Part shown: in pieces, positions 14,100 to 21,303 of the stretch
Layout of the letters: each line of letters starts with the position of its first letter
Numbering within the stretch: position 1 is the first letter of the stretch
Assembly: GCA_002405915.1 (NCBI GenBank)
Contig: DHMS01000041.1
Coordinates: 1-23,410 of the forward strand
Direction of reading: 5' to 3'
From: Christensenella sp. UBA4636
Lineage (GTDB): Bacteria; Bacillota; Clostridia; Christensenellales; Borkfalkiaceae
DNA: 23,410 nucleotides
Notes under the pieces: generated by a model
The model's database searches: none
The model's input: the letters and a program-made list of their open reading frames with translations, nothing else
What the model was told of the DNA's origin: nothing
Position numbers and translations under genes: made by a program

Positions 14100-15140
14100 A
14101 TGGATAGCGAACTTACCTCTATTTTAAAATCCGTCAAGCAAAAAACCGGCATAGATATCGACGCTTATGCCGAAACTATGAAGTTTTCCGCCACCACGAG
14201 GGAAAAGGCCGACTGGGTTTTGCCGAGCGAAACTTCTTTCAACGAGATTTACGCCGACGAAAAGTGCGGTAAAACATTTTTCAATTTCCGCTTCCGTAAC
14301 GCAAAGCTTATCGGCAGTATAGACGGTACGGGCGCGGTCGAAAAAAATTACGCGTACTTTATAATGTCTATCCTTGACAGTAGCAGTGAAAAGGAAAACG
14401 ACCTCGGGTATGCCGAACAGATGAAGAGCATCGTTTTCGGCGATTACACCCGCCAACAAATACAAAAATTCATGCGTAAATTTTCCGTGCCGGACGTTAA
14501 ATGTTGCGCGCTCGTCATCTCTAATTCGGAGGGCAAAACGGAAGAAGTCGCGACCCATGTTTTAAAGTATGCGGGCGAACGCGATTGTGTGGTTTTAACG
14601 GACGATATGTGCGTTACTCTCGTCAAATTCTTAGACGGTAGCGAACAGTTCGCGCCCGAAGTTTTTGCTCGCGCTCTCGTTAAAGATATTAAGGACGAAA
14701 CGGGCGTTTCCGTTCGTATAGGCGTGGGCGAAATAGCCGCGAACCTTTTAGAGATAAACAACGCATACGTTCAGGCAACGAATGCTTTAAGAATGAGTAC
14801 GATTTTTTCGGTGGGCGCGTCGGTGCATTCGTATAAGGACTATCTTCTCGTAAAAATGCTCGAAGACGTGCCTAAGTTCAAGCTAAGCGAATATCTCGAC
14901 ATGATGGTAAACGCCGAAGCGAAAGCGGTTTTTCGTGACGCCGATATGTTCTCGACCGCCGAAGCTTTCCTCGAAAACGACCTTAACGTGTCGGAAACTT
15001 CCAGAATTTTATATATGCACCGCAACACGCTCATTTATAGGCTCGATAAAATCCAGCGCGAAACAAAGCTCGATATCCGCAAATTTTCGGACGCGCTCAC
15101 GTTTCGCCTCATCTCGATAATGATGCGCTTAATAGGCTAA
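14100..15140 (+). CDS. CdaR/PucR-family transcriptional regulator
   Basis: 346 aa. The C-terminal HTH (about 285-335: FLENDLNVSETSRILYMHRN, then TLIYRLDKI) is the diagnostic PucR C-terminal HTH_30. The middle part (about 125-250) has the GGDEF-like fold typical of the family, with VSVRIGVGE and ANALRMSTIF. The N-terminus (1-110) is a possible sensor domain of unclear type. CdaR relatives control sugar-acid or purine use; the ligand here is unknown. GGAGGGG lies 9-15 nt before the ATG. The S41 peptidase gene follows 65 nt downstream and may be co-transcribed. Confidence 0.85.
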   Translation: MDSELTSILKSVKQKTGIDIDAYAETMKFSATTREKADWVLPSETSFNEIYADEKCGKTFFNFRFRNAKLIGSIDGTGAVEKNYAYFIMSILDSSSEKENDLGYAEQMKSIVFGDYTRQQIQKFMRKFSVPDVKCCALVISNSEGKTEEVATHVLKYAGERDCVVLTDDMCVTLVKFLDGSEQFAPEVFARALVKDIKDETGVSVRIGVGEIAANLLEINNAYVQATNALRMSTIFSVGASVHSYKDYLLVKMLEDVPKFKLSEYLDMMVNAEAKAVFRDADMFSTAEAFLENDLNVSETSRILYMHRNTLIYRLDKIQRETKLDIRKFSDALTFRLISIMMRLIG

Positions 15141-15205
15141 AATGTGAGATAATCGACTTATAGAGCGACTTTTTATAAAAATGTGCTTGTAATGGAGAAA
15201 TAAAA

Positions 15206-16510
15206 ATGCCCGTTTACAGAAAGGTTTTGTATTCGTTAATGGCTTTTGCCGTAGCCGTCGCGGTGTTCTTCGGCGGGTTCTGGACGGCAAAATTAACCGC
15301 AGATAAGGACTTAAAAGAATTAGAATTTATTCTTTCGACTTATAAAAAGAACTATTACGATATAGACGACGAAAAGGACATAGTAGGGCTTTTTGCCGAC
15401 GAACTTTTAAAGGACGATAAATATTCCGAGTATTACACCAAAGAAGAATACGCCGAAATAAAATCGCAGGACGCGGGCAATCGCGAGGGCGTGGGCGTTG
15501 CGCTTAACGCCGACGGAAAAATCGTTACCGTTATCGGCAATTCTTCCGCGTATAAAGCGGGCGTTAAGGAAAACGGCATGATTACGGGTGTAAAGGCGGT
15601 CGACGCGGCGAAATTCACTAAAGTGAACGGCGACGACGAAATAGGCAACGAATTTAACAAATTTAAGCCCGAAGAGGAATTTGTGATAGAAGTTTCTTAC
15701 GGCGCCGAAAAAGCCGCCTATAACGTCAAAAGAAGCGCTTATTTGCAGACTTACGTCAAATATTATTCGGATAGCGGCGAATACGCTTTCCTGTCGGACG
15801 ACGGCAAAACGGTAGAATTTTCACGCCGCGGCGATAACGCGAGATACCCTTTGAACGGCTCCGAAAACGCAAAAATCGCCGTTATAGATTACGACGGCTT
15901 TTCGGGTAACGGCGCGGGACTTACCGGTTCTGTCGGGCAGTTTGAAAAAGCTCTCGAAAAATTCAAAGAAGAGGGCAAAGAAACGCTTATCGTCGATTTG
16001 CGCAACAACGGCGGCGGCTTCGTCAACATAATGCTTTCCGTCGCTTCAATGCTCACTACCGAGCGCAACGGCGAAAAGCTTGTCGGAATGGTCGTCAAAG
16101 AGTCGGGCGGCAATACCGAAAGTTATTCCATGCCAAAAGCTTGCGGGCAAAAATACGGCATAAAGAACGTAATTTTTCTTGCAAACGGCGGCTCGGCTTC
16201 CGCTTCCGAAGCCTTGATGGGGTGTATGCTCGACTACGATACGGACTCTTCCGTTCGCGTAATTCTTGAAAAAAGCGTCGATATAACGGGCGAAACGGTA
16301 TATAAAACTTACGGCAAAGGCATTATGCAGACGACGTTCACGAGCCTAACGGGCAGCGCGTTGAAGCTCACCACCGCAAAGCTTTTCTTCCCCGTCAGCG
16401 GCAAATGTATCCATGGCGTAGGGCTTACCCCCGCTCTTGACGAAAGGGTTATTGCCGAAACCGAACAAGGTTGTTTTAACGATGCTTTGAATATTTTCGC
16501 CGCAAAATAG
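15206..16510 (+). CDS. Membrane-anchored S41 (CtpA-like) serine peptidase
   Basis: 434 aa. Residues 8-28 form an N-terminal membrane anchor, so the enzyme should face outwards. Residues 90-180 fit a PDZ domain (EGVGVALNADGKIVTVI, AYKAGVKENG). The peptidase core has LIVDLRNNGGGF (261-272), NGGSASASEAL (327-337) with the probable nucleophile S332, and TYGKGIMQ (368-375) with the general-base Lys371. The final KLFFPVSGKCIHGVGLTP block is typical. It has a single PDZ and no C-terminal peptidoglycan-binding repeat. Substrate unknown. GGAG lies 10 nt before the ATG. Confidence 0.92.
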   Translation: MPVYRKVLYSLMAFAVAVAVFFGGFWTAKLTADKDLKELEFILSTYKKNYYDIDDEKDIVGLFADELLKDDKYSEYYTKEEYAEIKSQDAGNREGVGVALNADGKIVTVIGNSSAYKAGVKENGMITGVKAVDAAKFTKVNGDDEIGNEFNKFKPEEEFVIEVSYGAEKAAYNVKRSAYLQTYVKYYSDSGEYAFLSDDGKTVEFSRRGDNARYPLNGSENAKIAVIDYDGFSGNGAGLTGSVGQFEKALEKFKEEGKETLIVDLRNNGGGFVNIMLSVASMLTTERNGEKLVGMVVKESGGNTESYSMPKACGQKYGIKNVIFLANGGSASASEALMGCMLDYDTDSSVRVILEKSVDITGETVYKTYGKGIMQTTFTSLTGSALKLTTAKLFFPVSGKCIHGVGLTPALDERVIAETEQGCFNDALNIFAAK

Positions 16511-16540
16511 TCGTTAAATTTGACAATTTGAAATAAAAAA

Positions 16541-16583
16541 GAGGTTTGCCAATCCGTTCAAAGGAAGAAGCAAACCTTTTTCT
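16541..16583. terminator. Bidirectional terminator between S41 peptidase and AAA_14 genes
   Basis: GAGGTTTGC (16541-16549) pairs with GCAAACCTT (16570-16578); a T-run follows on the plus strand, and the preceding A-run (16535-16540) gives a T-run on the minus strand. It serves both convergent genes. Confidence 0.82.
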
Positions 16584-16647
16584 AAGTTTTTTGTAAAGTT
16601 TTTGCGTAATAATAGCATAGCACCGAAAAATAAAACGAAAACTGCTT

Positions 16648-17874
16648 TTATATAATCGATATAGGACAGAACCAAGCGTTTCTGCTATATGGAATCAATT
16701 CGTCGCTCATACACAAAATTATACCGGGTTCGATTTGCTTTTTGAACACTTTCAGCACGTCGAAATTTTTATCCGCATGCGCAGGATTTTTAGCCTTTTT
16801 AACTTCTATCGGATAAAGTTTATCGCCCTTTTCGATAAGTAGGTCTATTTCCTTTTTATCGATATCGCGATAGTAATACAAATCAGGCGTTTTTCCCGCA
16901 TTGTAATAACTCTTTATAATCTCGGATACAACGTAAGTTTCTAAGAACGCGCCGTCCATTGCGCCGTTTTCTAAAGTTTCGGCAGTAGGCCAACGGCATA
17001 AATATGCGCATAATCCCGTGTCCATAAAATATAGTTTCGGCGTTTTGACGAGCCTGTTTGTTAAAGTGGACGCATAGGGGCGTAAAATTACGATAACTCC
17101 CGACCTTTCGAGTATACTAACCCAATTTTTAACCGTAGGAGCGGATACGCCTATCGCCTTTGCAAGTTCATCGTATTTAAGTTCTTGCGCCGTTCTTGCG
17201 GCAAGTAAAACAAGAAAATCATAAAATTCACTCAATTTACCGACTTGCGATAAGTCTTTTATATCCCTTTCAAGATACGTATTGACGTAATCGGAATAAT
17301 ACCGATCGCGGTCAATATCCGACGTTATAAGTTTAGGCATACCGCCACGAAAAATATCTTGATAAATTTCGTGGATATCCTTTTTTCTTGCTGTTTTCGC
17401 CATTTCTTTCAACACGTCAAGTTCGGGCGAAAAGCAATGCGCCTCACGTCCTTCTATTTCTGCATTAGAAAGACTCGCCATATCGAATACGGCGACACGA
17501 CCTGCAAGCGATTCCGAAACGTTTTGCATCATCTTGAATTTTTGCGAGCCGGTAAGCCAGAACATGCCGGAATTATCTTCGCCGTTTAGGGCTTTTTCGT
17601 CTACAATCCGCTTTATTTCAAGTAAAATTGACGGAACGCGCTGAAATTCGTCTATCAATAGTTTCGTCCCGTATGTTTCAAAAAATAAACCTACGTCGGT
17701 TTCTGCAAGTCGGCGTGCATTTATATCGTCAAGCGTAACGTATTTTCGGTCGGACTCCTTAATATGGTTTAACATGGTAGACTTTCCGACTTGTCTTTGT
17801 CCGCAAACCATAACGACGGGATAGTTTTTCGACGCTTTTATTACTTCGTTTTCAAGATGTCTTTTTATATACAT
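16648..17874 (-). CDS. AAA_14 ATPase with C-terminal DUF4143 domain
   Basis: 408 aa. Walker A GQRQVGKST (25-33) and Walker B KLLIDEFQ (71-78) lie in the AAA_14 domain, followed by FWLTGSQKF (105-113), the sensor-1 region. A short winged-helix-like segment (about 230-260, YDELAKAIGVSAPTVKNWVS) precedes DUF4143, which ends with EIDLLIEKGDKLYPIEVKKA, a restriction-endonuclease-like E...D...EVK motif. These proteins are frequent and variable in Clostridia and Bacteroidetes and their role is unknown. GAGGG lies before the ATG and a consensus promoter at 17922-17950. Confidence 0.9.
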   Translation of the reverse strand: MYIKRHLENEVIKASKNYPVVMVCGQRQVGKSTMLNHIKESDRKYVTLDDINARRLAETDVGLFFETYGTKLLIDEFQRVPSILLEIKRIVDEKALNGEDNSGMFWLTGSQKFKMMQNVSESLAGRVAVFDMASLSNAEIEGREAHCFSPELDVLKEMAKTARKKDIHEIYQDIFRGGMPKLITSDIDRDRYYSDYVNTYLERDIKDLSQVGKLSEFYDFLVLLAARTAQELKYDELAKAIGVSAPTVKNWVSILERSGVIVILRPYASTLTNRLVKTPKLYFMDTGLCAYLCRWPTAETLENGAMDGAFLETYVVSEIIKSYYNAGKTPDLYYYRDIDKKEIDLLIEKGDKLYPIEVKKAKNPAHADKNFDVLKVFKKQIEPGIILCMSDELIPYSRNAWFCPISII

Positions 17875-17921
17875 TGATACAACCCTCGCAAATTATTTTG
17901 AGTAAAATAAAGTCTGAATTT

Positions 17922-17950
17922 ATTTTACACGATAAATCTATAATTGTCAA
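17922..17950 (-). promoter_or_regulatory. Sigma-A promoter of the AAA_14/DUF4143 gene
   Basis: On the minus strand, TTGACA (17945-17950), 17 nt, TAAAAT (17922-17927). Confidence 0.82.
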
Positions 17951-18032
17951 GGGTAATTCGGTGGATTATCGAATCTTTGAAATGTTCTTTTGTTGTATAT
18001 TGTAGTTTTGCAAGCACCTGTTTTTAAGTATA

Positions 18033-18066
18033 GAAAAAGCCGAGCGATTAAACGCCCGACTTTTTC
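18033..18066 (-). terminator. Minus-strand terminator-like hairpin
   Basis: Read on the minus strand, GAAAAAGTCGGGCG and CGCTCGGCTTTTTC pair along 14 bp, with two G-T pairs and loop TTTAAT, ending in TTTTT. On the plus strand the same two positions are C-A mismatches, so a minus-strand transcript is the one selected. Confidence 0.6.
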
Positions 18067-18119
18067 TGCTCCTTTTGCACGTTTGTTTCGACTTTAATAC
18101 CGAAATAGTCGTTATAAAA

Positions 18120-18162
18120 GAATAATACGAACTCCATTTTTGTTTTGGTGTTCGTATTATTC
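18120..18162. repeat. 13-bp perfect inverted repeat
   Basis: GAATAATACGAAC (18120-18132) and GTTCGTATTATTC (18150-18162) are exact reverse complements across 17 nt. It is not preceded by a gene on either strand that it would obviously terminate. Confidence 0.8.
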
Positions 18163-18327
18163 CCATTTTTTGGCGGCACAGCTGTAAGTCCGATAGAACT
18201 GCTGATCGGCAAGCAATATTGCTTTGCCGTAATAAAGAAAAAATTAAAGTAAACAGCGAAAATTTTGATAGATATTACTAAAAATTGCAACATGTTACAG
18301 TTTTTCGTAATGCTTTCTAAATGCGAT

Positions 18328-18353
18328 AAAAGTCGGTTGCGAACCGACTTTTA
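18328..18353. terminator. Perfect terminator hairpin
   Basis: AAAAGTCGGTT (18328-18338) and AACCGACTTTT (18342-18352) are exact complements with a 3-nt loop (GCG); TTATT follows after an A. Immediately downstream lies the promoter of the XRE gene, which it would insulate. Confidence 0.7.
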
Positions 18354-18356
18354 TTG

Positions 18357-18385
18357 TTGATTTTTCTGTCAAAATATGTTATAAT
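18357..18385 (+). promoter_or_regulatory. Sigma-A promoter of the XRE-Fic operon
   Basis: TTGATT (18357-18362), 17 nt, TATAAT (18380-18385), with an extended TG (TGTTATAAT). The leader to the XRE start is about 120 nt and contains no recognised element. Confidence 0.78.
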
Positions 18386-18511
18386 AAAATAAAGATTATC
18401 AAAAGGGCGCAAACGAATAAAAATCAAGGTATAAAATCGGGAAACACATCTTAAAAAAGACGACTAATTTTCTTTATTACCCGATAACCCGAACGAACTA
18501 TGAGGTTTAAA

Positions 18512-18715
18512 ATGAAATTTTCCGAAAAAGTAAAATATGCGAGAATGAAACTTCTTTTAACGCAGGAGGCATTGGCAAAGGAACTTGGCGTATCCTACGC
18601 TACAATTTGCCGTTGGGAAAAGGATAACCGCGAACCGCAAATTGTTTCGCAAGGCAAATTCTACGCTTTTTGCGAAAGTAAAGGAATTACATTTGAAGAG
18701 AAAATCGAAAAATAA
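18512..18715 (+). CDS. Small XRE-family HTH regulator
   Basis: 67 aa, essentially one HTH domain: KYARMKLLLTQEALAKELGV, then SYATICRWEKDNREPQ, the canonical XRE/HTH_3 pattern. I prefer the ATG at 18512, with GAGG 6 nt upstream, over the ATG at 18500, which overlaps that site. It lies 57 nt before the fic gene on the same strand and could act as its antitoxin-like or autoregulatory repressor (inference from the common layout of Fic loci). Confidence 0.85.
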   Translation: MKFSEKVKYARMKLLLTQEALAKELGVSYATICRWEKDNREPQIVSQGKFYAFCESKGITFEEKIEK

Positions 18716-18772
18716 TTGCTTAAAAAACTGTTGCTTGTGGCTTTATGGTCAATGTAAATGTAAGGGGATTGT

Positions 18773-19645
18773 ATGAAAATATCAATCAGATTTTTTAACG
18801 ATAAAGAAGTGCGTGCCGCTTGGAACGAGGAAAACAATAAGTGGTATTTCAGTGTTCTTGATATTATCGGGGCAATCAGAAAAGAAGATAATTACGAAAA
18901 ATGCCGCAACTATTGGAAATACCTGAAAGCCAAACTGAAAAAAGAAAACAGCGAGTTGGTTAGTGCCACTACCCAACTGAAATTAACTGCCGCCGATGGA
19001 AAGAAGTATATGTCGGACGCATTGGATTCCGACGGCGTTATTAAACTTGCCGCGGAGTTTCCGAGCAAAGTCGGTTCGGAATTTATCGGTTGGTTTACAC
19101 GGTCTGACGAAACGATTGACGGCAAAAGCAAGCAAAAGGCGTACGCTTTGTTTGATAGTTCTTTTATAGACGCCATTGAAGTCGGAACAGTCAAAGGCTT
19201 ACAACAAATTCACGCGTATTTATTCGGCGGATTATATGATTTTGCCGGGCAAATCCGCACGCTTAATATTGCAAAAGGCGGTTTTGCGTTTGCTCCCGCT
19301 ATGTTTTTACAGGATAATTTGCGGTTGATCGAAAAAATGCCCGAAGATACGCTTGAAAACATAGTAAAAAAGTACGTTGAAATGAACGTCGCTCATCCGT
19401 TTATGGAAGGGAACGGGCGAAGTACTCGTATATGGTTGGATTTGATTCTGAAAAAGAATCTTAAAAAGTGTACCGATTGGAGTAAAATTGATAAGAAGGA
19501 ATATCTTACGGCTATGCAGGAAAGCCCTGTGGATTCCTCGCATATTTATGAACTTATAAAAGGCGCATTGACCGACGATATAAACAATCGTGAAATCTTT
19601 ATGAAAGGAATCGACTACTCTTATTATTACGAGCAAGTTGACTGA
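18773..19645 (+). CDS. Fic-domain AMP transferase with BRO-N-like N-terminus
   Basis: 290 aa. Residues 1-110 resemble the BRO-N/antirepressor-type domain (VRAAWNEENNKWYFSVLDII, then YMSDALDSDGVIKLA and IGWF). The Fic domain follows: flap GGLYDFAGQIRTLNIAKGGF (152-171) and the full active-site motif HPFMEGNGR (208-216) with catalytic His208, so AMPylation activity is plausible. I do not see a clear (S/T)xxxE(G/N) inhibitory motif. The family is often named after RhuM/Fic virulence-associated proteins. The target is unknown. AAGGGGA lies 5 nt before the ATG. Confidence 0.9.
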   Translation: MKISIRFFNDKEVRAAWNEENNKWYFSVLDIIGAIRKEDNYEKCRNYWKYLKAKLKKENSELVSATTQLKLTAADGKKYMSDALDSDGVIKLAAEFPSKVGSEFIGWFTRSDETIDGKSKQKAYALFDSSFIDAIEVGTVKGLQQIHAYLFGGLYDFAGQIRTLNIAKGGFAFAPAMFLQDNLRLIEKMPEDTLENIVKKYVEMNVAHPFMEGNGRSTRIWLDLILKKNLKKCTDWSKIDKKEYLTAMQESPVDSSHIYELIKGALTDDINNREIFMKGIDYSYYYEQVD

Positions 19646-19724
19646 TTTGTTTCGATGTTCAACAGTATAGAATTATATCTTTTGAATAAAGGAATTAAGT
19701 TTGAATGTTTTGAGGAAAAGAAAA

Positions 19725-20557
19725 ATGTCTATCAGTAAAAAACTTGAAACAATTTACTATAATGGACAACCTGATGGGATTCGTTCTATCCGGCGGCATT
19801 TGTCCACAATAACTACATATGTTATACCTCGCGTCCGTTATTATCTGAAGCAAAGAAAATTTCGGGAATTACACGTCCCGGAATATACTATTTAATTAAC
19901 GAAAACGACGAAAATAAAATAGCACAAATCTATATTGGACAAACAAGAAACGGCGTCGCTCGTCTTGATGACCATAACCGCTCAAAAGATTTTTGGAATA
20001 AAGCTATTATGTTTCTGGCAGACAATAAAACCTTTTCGCTTGATATGATCAGCGGGCTTGAGGAATATGCAATTATCAAAGCATACGAATCCAAGCGATA
20101 CAAAGTAGAAAATTCTGTCAGACCGAAATATGAAATCGATGAATACGATCTTCCCTCTGTCGAAGAAGTCTACGACGAAATTCAGCTTATAATGGCTACT
20201 CTCGGTTATAAAATGAACGACGCAAAACAAAATAACGATAACCGTGAAATTTTTCACACAACAAGAAATGGTATTCTTGCCTATGGAGTGTATGATGGGG
20301 ATAAGTTTCAAGTGCTGGAAGGCTCTCAGATAAATATAGCAAAACCAGCGAACCTTGAAAAGTATAATAGGCAAAGATTGGAGTTGAAGTCCAACGGCGA
20401 TATTATTACGAAAAATGGAATTTGTATATTGCTAATAACACTGGAGTTTAACACGCCAAGCGGTGCAAGTGATTTTATTCTCGGCGGCTCAACAAACGGT
20501 TGGGTTGAATGGAAAAACAAAGACGGAAAAACTTTGGACGAACTATACAGAAAATAA
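19725..20557 (+). pseudogene. GIY-YIG nuclease with DUF4357, broken by a frameshift
   Basis: The frame starting at 19725 (GAGGAAAAG upstream) reads MSISKKLETIYYNGQPDGIR to TTYVIPR, then is lost at about 19831; the other frame continues PLLSEAKKISGITRPGIYYL with YIGQTRNGVARLDDH, giving a GIY-YIG domain, and ends in DUF4357 (ILAYGVYDGDKFQVLEGS, then FILGGSTNGWVEWKNKDG) at 20557. Removing one CG from CTCGCGTCCG restores a continuous chain of about 277 residues. The first fragment ends at 19895 and the second could only restart internally (for example 20009), without the nuclease motifs. It is either a recent pseudogene or a sequence error. The family may act in defence or repair; its role is not established. 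Confidence 0.82.
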
Positions 20558-20573
20558 CAAAGGGGGATTTTAT

Positions 20574-21303
20574 ATGAAAAAAGCCTTAATAGTTGGGATT
20601 GATAATTATTTAAATACATCAGATTTAACTGGTTGTGTAAATGATGCACATGATGTTGCTATAGTTATTGAAGAATTAAATCGAGGTAGTGCCGCTAGTA
20701 TTTTTGGTGACATTTTCCAGTTGCTCGATAGAAAAAATGGTGTCAGCGAATACAGTATTATGAACGTCAATGTAATGCATTATTTGGAAGAAAAATTCAA
20801 TGGGCAATATACATTTTCTGATATAAAATTACCTGGCAATCTCTCCATTTTTGCTACAATGAATACATCTGACCAAAATGTATTTATTTTAGATACAGCT
20901 TTCAAGAGAAGATGGAAGTTTAAAAAGCTCTTAAATGTATTTGATTCAACTCATACATTTAAGTCTTGTTATATTCCAGGCGCAAATATTACATGGCAAG
21001 AATTTGTTGAAGGAATAAATGCTTACATTTTAAGAGTTTCTAATGGGCTAAACAGCGAAGATAAACAATTAGGTGTGTTATTTTGTTGATCAAAAAGGAA
21101 TGTGTAAAGATGTAAATGAAGTAGCCGATGAAGCTGTTGTTGATGATTTTGCCTATAAGGTTCTTGAATATTTGTGGGCAGATGTTGCAAAATTTGATAG
21201 ATCAAAATGGTTTAATGAAGATGTCAAATGTCTTGATGACCTTGTCAAAGAATATAAAAAGAACGGCTTAGGAGTGTTTAACAATGACGTCTTCAACAAG
21301 TAA
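20574..21303 (+). pseudogene. Caspase-like N-terminus fused to truncated, frameshifted McrB GTPase
   Basis: The ATG at 20574 has AGGGGG 8 nt upstream. Residues 1-28 (MKKALIVGIDNYLNTSDLTG, then CVNDAHDV) are the start of a caspase-like (C14/metacaspase) p20 domain. From about residue 29 the chain is the second half of a McrB-type AAA+ GTPase: VIEELNRG (Walker B region), SAASIFGDIFQLLDR, ATMNTSDQNVF and AFKRRW. Catalytic His and Cys of the protease and Walker A of McrB are all missing. At about 21078 an extra T shifts the frame: the first frame stops at 21089, and the McrB C-terminus (YFVDQKGMCKDVNEVADEAV to FNK) continues in another frame to 21303. It overlaps the nuclease start by 20 nt. Non-functional as read; an assembly chimera cannot be excluded. 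Confidence 0.8.

Larger units (their letters stand above)
17951..18356. other. Gene-poor structured stretch between AAA_14 and XRE-Fic genes
   Basis: No convincing gene. It holds four inverted repeats: 18033-18066, 18120-18162, 18207-18229 and 18328-18353. A minus-strand frame of 81 codons (18293-18048) has no ribosome binding site and contains a 13-bp palindromic arm pair; it stops inside the loop of the 18033-18066 terminator. A small RNA, a MITE-like insertion or a decayed gene are all possible. Confidence 0.4.

Noticed and set aside
18048..18293. 81-codon minus-strand frame as a gene
   Set aside because: No ribosome binding site, composition like its surroundings, and it runs through palindromic arms into a terminator loop; kept only as part of a structured stretch.
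20009..20557. A separate 182-aa gene starting at 20009
   Set aside because: The same frame continues upstream with the GIY-YIG motifs, and there is no ribosome binding site at 20009; it is the back part of a frameshifted gene.
21073..21303. An independent 76-aa gene between mcrB and the nuclease
   Set aside because: Its sequence is the natural McrB C-terminus and lacks its own start signals.
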